In this document: piece by piece, positions 61,230 through 64,000 of the stretch | Layout: each line of letters begins with the position of its first letter | Position numbering within the stretch: position 1 is the first letter of the stretch | Assembly (NCBI GenBank): GCA_963716085.1 | Contig: OY970288.1 | Span: forward strand, 806,001 to 870,000 | Direction: 5' to 3' | DNA length: 64,000 bases | Source of the DNA: Persicitalea sp963716085 | GTDB taxonomy: Bacteria; Bacteroidota; Bacteroidia; Cytophagales; Spirosomataceae | Notes under the pieces: generated by a model | Database searches by the model: none | What the model saw: only the letters and a program-made list of their open reading frames with translations | Told to the model about the DNA's origin: nothing | Translations under genes and position numbers: made by a program

Positions 61230-62183
61230 ATGAAAAAATACACGTATACTGAAAAGCAAGACACCCGCTCCGGCTTTGGCGCGGGAATGACGCAACTGGG
61301 TCAGGAGAATGAAAACGTCGTGGCCCTTTGCGCCGACCTTGTAGGGTCGTTGAAAATAGCTCCTTTCATTAAAGAAAACCCGGATCGGTTCTTCCAGTGC
61401 GGCATTTCTGAGGCTAACATGATTGGTCTTTCGGCCGGTCTGACGATCGGTGGGAAAATTCCGTTCGCTACTACTTTCGCTAATTTCGCGACGGGACGCG
61501 TCTATGACCAAATCCGGCAGAGCGTGGCGTATTCTAATAAAAACGTCAAGATTTGCGCTTCCCACGCGGGCATTACGCTGGGGGAGGATGGTGCCACGCA
61601 CCAGATCCTGGAAGATATTGGCATGATGCGCATGCTGCCCGGCATGACGGTCATCAACCCCTGCGATTACAACCAAACCAAGGCCGCCACGATTGCCATC
61701 GCCGAGCACGAAGGCCCGGTCTATCTGCGCTTCGGACGTCCGAAGGTTCCCATTTTCACTGATCCCGACCAGAAATTCGAGATCGGCAAGGCATGGATGG
61801 TGAACGAAGGCAAGGATGTGAGCATTTTTGCCACGGGCCACTTGGTATGGGAAGCCATTCAGGCGGGTGAAATGCTGGAAAAAGAAGGCATCGACGCCGA
61901 AATCATCAATATCCATACGATCAAGCCTCTCGACGAGGAGGCGATTTTGAAATCGGTCAAAAAAACGGGATGTGCGGTTTCGGCCGAAGAACACAACCGT
62001 TTGGGCGGTCTGGGCGACAGCATCGCGCAGGTACTGGTCAAAAACCAGCTCGTGCCACAGGAATACGTGGCTGTGGACGACAGCTTCGGGGAAAGTGGTA
62101 CGCCCGAGAAACTCATGGAGAAATACGGGCTTACCGCCAATGACATCGTAGCCGCTGCCAAACGCGCGATTAAGAGAAAATAA
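61230..62183 (+). CDS. Transketolase, C-terminal subunit
   Basis: Second half of the split transketolase, with pyrimidine-binding and C-terminal domains. The 317-residue protein has the pattern DTRSGFGAGMTQLGQENENV, CGISEANMIGLSAGL, VKICASHAGITLGEDGATHQ near residue 115, and GCAVSAEEHNRLGGLGDSIAQ near residue 248. The start at 61230 is preferred over 61200, since the upstream part is a heptamer repeat. It pairs with the subunit at 58680-59537. Confidence 0.93.
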   Translation: MKKYTYTEKQDTRSGFGAGMTQLGQENENVVALCADLVGSLKIAPFIKENPDRFFQCGISEANMIGLSAGLTIGGKIPFATTFANFATGRVYDQIRQSVAYSNKNVKICASHAGITLGEDGATHQILEDIGMMRMLPGMTVINPCDYNQTKAATIAIAEHEGPVYLRFGRPKVPIFTDPDQKFEIGKAWMVNEGKDVSIFATGHLVWEAIQAGEMLEKEGIDAEIINIHTIKPLDEEAILKSVKKTGCAVSAEEHNRLGGLGDSIAQVLVKNQLVPQEYVAVDDSFGESGTPEKLMEKYGLTANDIVAAAKRAIKRK

Positions 62184-62184
62184 C

Positions 62185-62206
62185 TGTCAACTCTCCACTC
62201 TCCACT
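62185..62206 (+). repeat. CTCTCCA-type heptads before the sigma gene
   Basis: Three units (one CTGTCAA and two CTCTCCA) end seven bases before the GTG start of the sigma factor. Confidence 0.7.
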
Positions 62207-62212
62207 GAATAA

Positions 62213-62755
62213 GTGAACGACGAGGAACTCTTAGAACTTTATCGGAATCCCGACACGCGTCGGAACGCCTTCAATCAAATCGTGCGCACCTACCAGCAGC
62301 GCATTTATTGGATGGTGCGGAAGATCGTCATCGACCACGACGACGCCAACGACATCACGCAGGAGGTGTTTATCAAGGCGTGGAACGCGCTCGATAAATT
62401 TCGGGGTGACTCGAAGCTCTATACCTGGTTGTTCCGAATCGCGCATAACGAATCCATTAATTTCCTGAAGAAAAAGCGGCGACGGTACTTTGTGCCGATC
62501 AACGACGTGGAGGGAGAATTGGCCGAAAAACTACAAAGCGATCCGCTCATTGGTGGGGATGAAATCCAGCTGAAATTACAGCAAGCTATTCTCACTCTGC
62601 CCGAAAAACAGCGACTGGTGTTCAATTACCGCTATTTTGAGGAAATGCCTTACGAAGAAATGTCGGAGGTGACGGGTACGTCGGTGGGAGCGTTGAAAGC
62701 ATCGTATCACTGGGCGACGAAGAAAATTGAGGCTTTTTTGACCACGACCGATTAA
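62213..62755 (+). CDS. ECF-type sigma-70 factor
   Basis: RNA polymerase sigma factor of 180 residues. Region 2 has YQQRIYWMVRKIVIDHDDANDITQEVFIKAW (about residues 26-58) and YTWLFRIAHNESINFLKKKRR; region 4 has LTLPEKQRLVFNYRYFEEMPYEEMSEVTGTSVGALKASYHWATKK. The start is GTG at 62213. The two genes after it look like its anti-sigma and a periplasmic partner, as in many bacteroidetes, so a stress-response regulator is likely. Confidence 0.92.
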   Translation: MNDEELLELYRNPDTRRNAFNQIVRTYQQRIYWMVRKIVIDHDDANDITQEVFIKAWNALDKFRGDSKLYTWLFRIAHNESINFLKKKRRRYFVPINDVEGELAEKLQSDPLIGGDEIQLKLQQAILTLPEKQRLVFNYRYFEEMPYEEMSEVTGTSVGALKASYHWATKKIEAFLTTTD

Positions 62756-62809
62756 ACTAACCTTCCCCACGCCTTGTCGTAGAAAAGGTTTTTAGAATAA
62801 TACTCCGAT

Positions 62810-63250
62810 ATGAAAGACAATAAAATCAAGCTGGAAGATTTGGAGCGCAACGTTCCGTTTGAAGTGCCCGACGGCTATTTTGACAAACTGCCGTCCATCG
62901 TCATGTCACGCCTGCCCGCCACGCCCGAACCTCGGCCCCTGATTAGCTGGCCGTGGCAGCGTTCGCTGGGATTGGCCGGGGCGCTGAGTCTGATCGTCGC
63001 GCTGGTGTGGTTTACGTATCCTTTGCAGCAAGGCCCACTGGGTAGCGAGCGTCTCAGTCAAGTCAGCGACGATGCCATCCTGGAATACCTGGCCGAGGAA
63101 AATATCAGTTATTACGACCTGAGCGAGAACAACGCCGTCCAAGCGGCTTTCCAAACTGATTCCACCGTGTTGAACTACCTGGATGGTATGGACAAGGACT
63201 TCCTGCGTAGCCAGATCGAGGACGGAATTTTTACGGACGAAACGATCTAA
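62810..63250 (+). CDS. Probable anti-sigma factor
   Basis: A 146-residue protein with a cytoplasmic N-terminal part (LEDLERNVPFEVPDGYFDKLPSIVM), one transmembrane helix at about residues 51-69 (SLGLAGALSLIVALVWFTY) and an acidic periplasmic tail with YLAEENISYYDLSE. This is the common pattern for bacteroidete proteins next to an ECF factor, and it fits anti-sigma function by location and topology. There is no zinc motif or other proof. Confidence 0.7.
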   Translation: MKDNKIKLEDLERNVPFEVPDGYFDKLPSIVMSRLPATPEPRPLISWPWQRSLGLAGALSLIVALVWFTYPLQQGPLGSERLSQVSDDAILEYLAEENISYYDLSENNAVQAAFQTDSTVLNYLDGMDKDFLRSQIEDGIFTDETI

Positions 63251-63332
63251 ATTGCAAAATATGTTTCCTCATAAATTCTGAGTGAATGAATGACGATTGG
63301 CCGTTGCCACAGAATACTGCATGTAATAGGCT

Positions 63333-63360
63333 ATTCACTCATTCTCTCATTCTCTCATTC
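63333..63360 (+). repeat. ATTCTCTC-type repeat before the last complete gene
   Basis: CTCATTCT units of eight bases repeat about three times, ending 11 bases before the start at 63371. A loosely inverted partner (GTGAATGAATGA) lies at 63282. Confidence 0.65.
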
Positions 63361-63370
63361 AAAATTGTAT

Positions 63371-63820
63371 ATGAACACAATCAACCGCAAAATTTGGCTG
63401 CTGGTCGGCTTGCTGCTTACCGTGCTATCTTTATCGACTTCTGACGCTCAGGCGCAGCAGCGTCGCAACGAAGAGGAGATCAAGAAAATACAGGATGCCA
63501 AAGTCGCCATTATCACCAATCGGCTTAGTCTTACCTCCGAGCAATCCAAAGATTTCTGGCCGATCTATAACGAGTTCTCCGACAAGAAGCGGGAAATGAA
63601 CCGCTCGATGCGGACGCTTATCAAGGGAAAAGGCGTGGATGCCTCCGACGACCAGGCCATGAATAGCTTGAAGGAGGTACAGGACTTGAAACAGAAACAG
63701 GTGGAATTGGAAAAACAGTATCAGGATCGTTTCCTGACGGTCATCTCCCCCAAACAGCTCACCGAATTGTACAGCGCGGAGCGCGACTTCAACGAGATGT
63801 TGTTGCAACGACTCAAATAG
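63371..63820 (+). CDS. Secreted Spy/CpxP-like protein linked to the ECF sigma
   Basis: A 149-residue exported protein (signal peptide about residues 1-28, ending AQA). The mature part is almost fully helical, with LSLTSEQSKDFWPIYNEFSDKKREM near residue 50 and a second helix pair ending LYSAERDFNEMLLQRLK. The LT-x-EQ start of the first helix is typical of Spy/CpxP-like periplasmic proteins that accompany sigma/anti-sigma pairs. A folding-stress role is inferred. The start at 63371 is preferred over 63290. Confidence 0.7.
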   Translation: MNTINRKIWLLVGLLLTVLSLSTSDAQAQQRRNEEEIKKIQDAKVAIITNRLSLTSEQSKDFWPIYNEFSDKKREMNRSMRTLIKGKGVDASDDQAMNSLKEVQDLKQKQVELEKQYQDRFLTVISPKQLTELYSAERDFNEMLLQRLK

Positions 63821-63846
63821 TGCTGCCTACTCTACAATCTATTTAG

Positions 63847-63876
63847 CCACTTTCGCCACTGCGGAAGTGGTTTTTT
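63847..63876 (+). terminator. Terminator after the Spy-like gene
   Basis: CCACTT pairs with AAGTGG in a short stem extended by CG pairs, then TTTTTT. It stands between convergent genes. Confidence 0.75.
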
Positions 63877-63879
63877 GTT

Positions 63880-64000
63880 TCACTTATTTCCGATCATCGA
63901 GAGGCAAGCCAGCATCCTTCCGGTAGTGCCTTTCTCCAGGCGATGAGAAAAGTAGTCTTCGTTGTTCAAGACCGTAGAGTAAGGGGAGATTTGAACATTG
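63880..64000 (-). CDS. Laccase-domain (PgeF/YfiH-like) protein, C-terminal part
   Basis: The last 39 codons of a gene that enters from the right edge on the minus strand. They read NVQISPYSTVLNNEDYFSHR, then a short segment with GTTGRML before the stop. This matches the C-terminal pattern of YfiH/PgeF multicopper-laccase-like proteins (FS-R...TGRM), which act in peptidoglycan precursor editing or as purine nucleosidases. Only a short piece is visible, so the call is tentative. Confidence 0.6.
   Translation of the reverse strand, partial: NVQISPYSTVLNNEDYFSHRLEKGTTGRMLACLSMIGNK

Overview
The window looks like chromosomal DNA from a bacteroidete, most likely of the order Cytophagales (Spirosoma/Dyadobacter-like). 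The reasons are: two large secreted proteins with C-terminal sorting domains of the type IX secretion system (T9SS) and a PorT homologue next to ubiE; a YtxJ-type bacillithiol protein; a lycopene cyclase; a long amidophosphoribosyltransferase variant; starts without Shine-Dalgarno sequences; and -7 boxes of the TAnnTTTG type. The placement rests on gene content, not on a database search. Core genes are fairly GC-rich. A few accessory genes are visibly AT-rich.

Layout. 1-1275: end of fabF, then rnc. 1276-4004: accessory patch with a frameshifted AbiTii-type abortive-infection gene between copies of a palindromic repeat, then two convergent Uma2 genes. 4281-10149: hsp20, an HtrA protease, gatC with a DUF1338 gene, and a PurF-type enzyme. 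10227-16031 (minus strand): an orphan HicB-like ORF and the fatty-acid/translation cluster DUF177-rpmF-plsX-fabH-efp-accB-accC. 16173-21796: UPF0175/DUF3368 toxin-antitoxin pair, a J-domain protein, an AraC regulator, a third Uma2 gene and a beta-helix T9SS cargo protein. 21974-33532: sbcC, rsgA, ROK regulator, waaA, ytxJ, OsmC, lipA, lycopene cyclase. 33567-41755: metK with a possible structured leader, murF between palindromic repeats, an FG-GAP T9SS cargo protein, small membrane proteins, and an ABC ATPase behind a possible sigma-54 control region. 41898-49427: TolC, YbjQ, LolA-like and transglutaminase-like proteins, a TSP3 outer-membrane protein, ubiE-porT, tRNA-Val and a broken Fic gene. 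49506-58572: lipoprotein, TlpA-like thioredoxin, YdcF, pfkA, NlpC/P60, an M48 peptidase remnant, FAH hydrolase, M23 peptidase, Bcp. 58680-64000: the two halves of a split transketolase separated by an AT-rich AAA ATPase/DUF4276 pair, an ECF sigma factor with a probable anti-sigma and a periplasmic partner, and the end of a PgeF-like gene.

The strongest candidates for undescribed biology are (1) the AAA ATPase + DUF4276 (possibly TOPRIM-like) cassette inserted between the transketolase subunit genes, which resembles two-gene anti-phage modules; (2) a family of short tandem repeats, usually 7 bp but different in sequence at each locus, placed directly before start codons or at gene ends in about 17 intergenic regions; and (3) possible regulatory elements before metK, hsp20 and the ABC-TolC operon.
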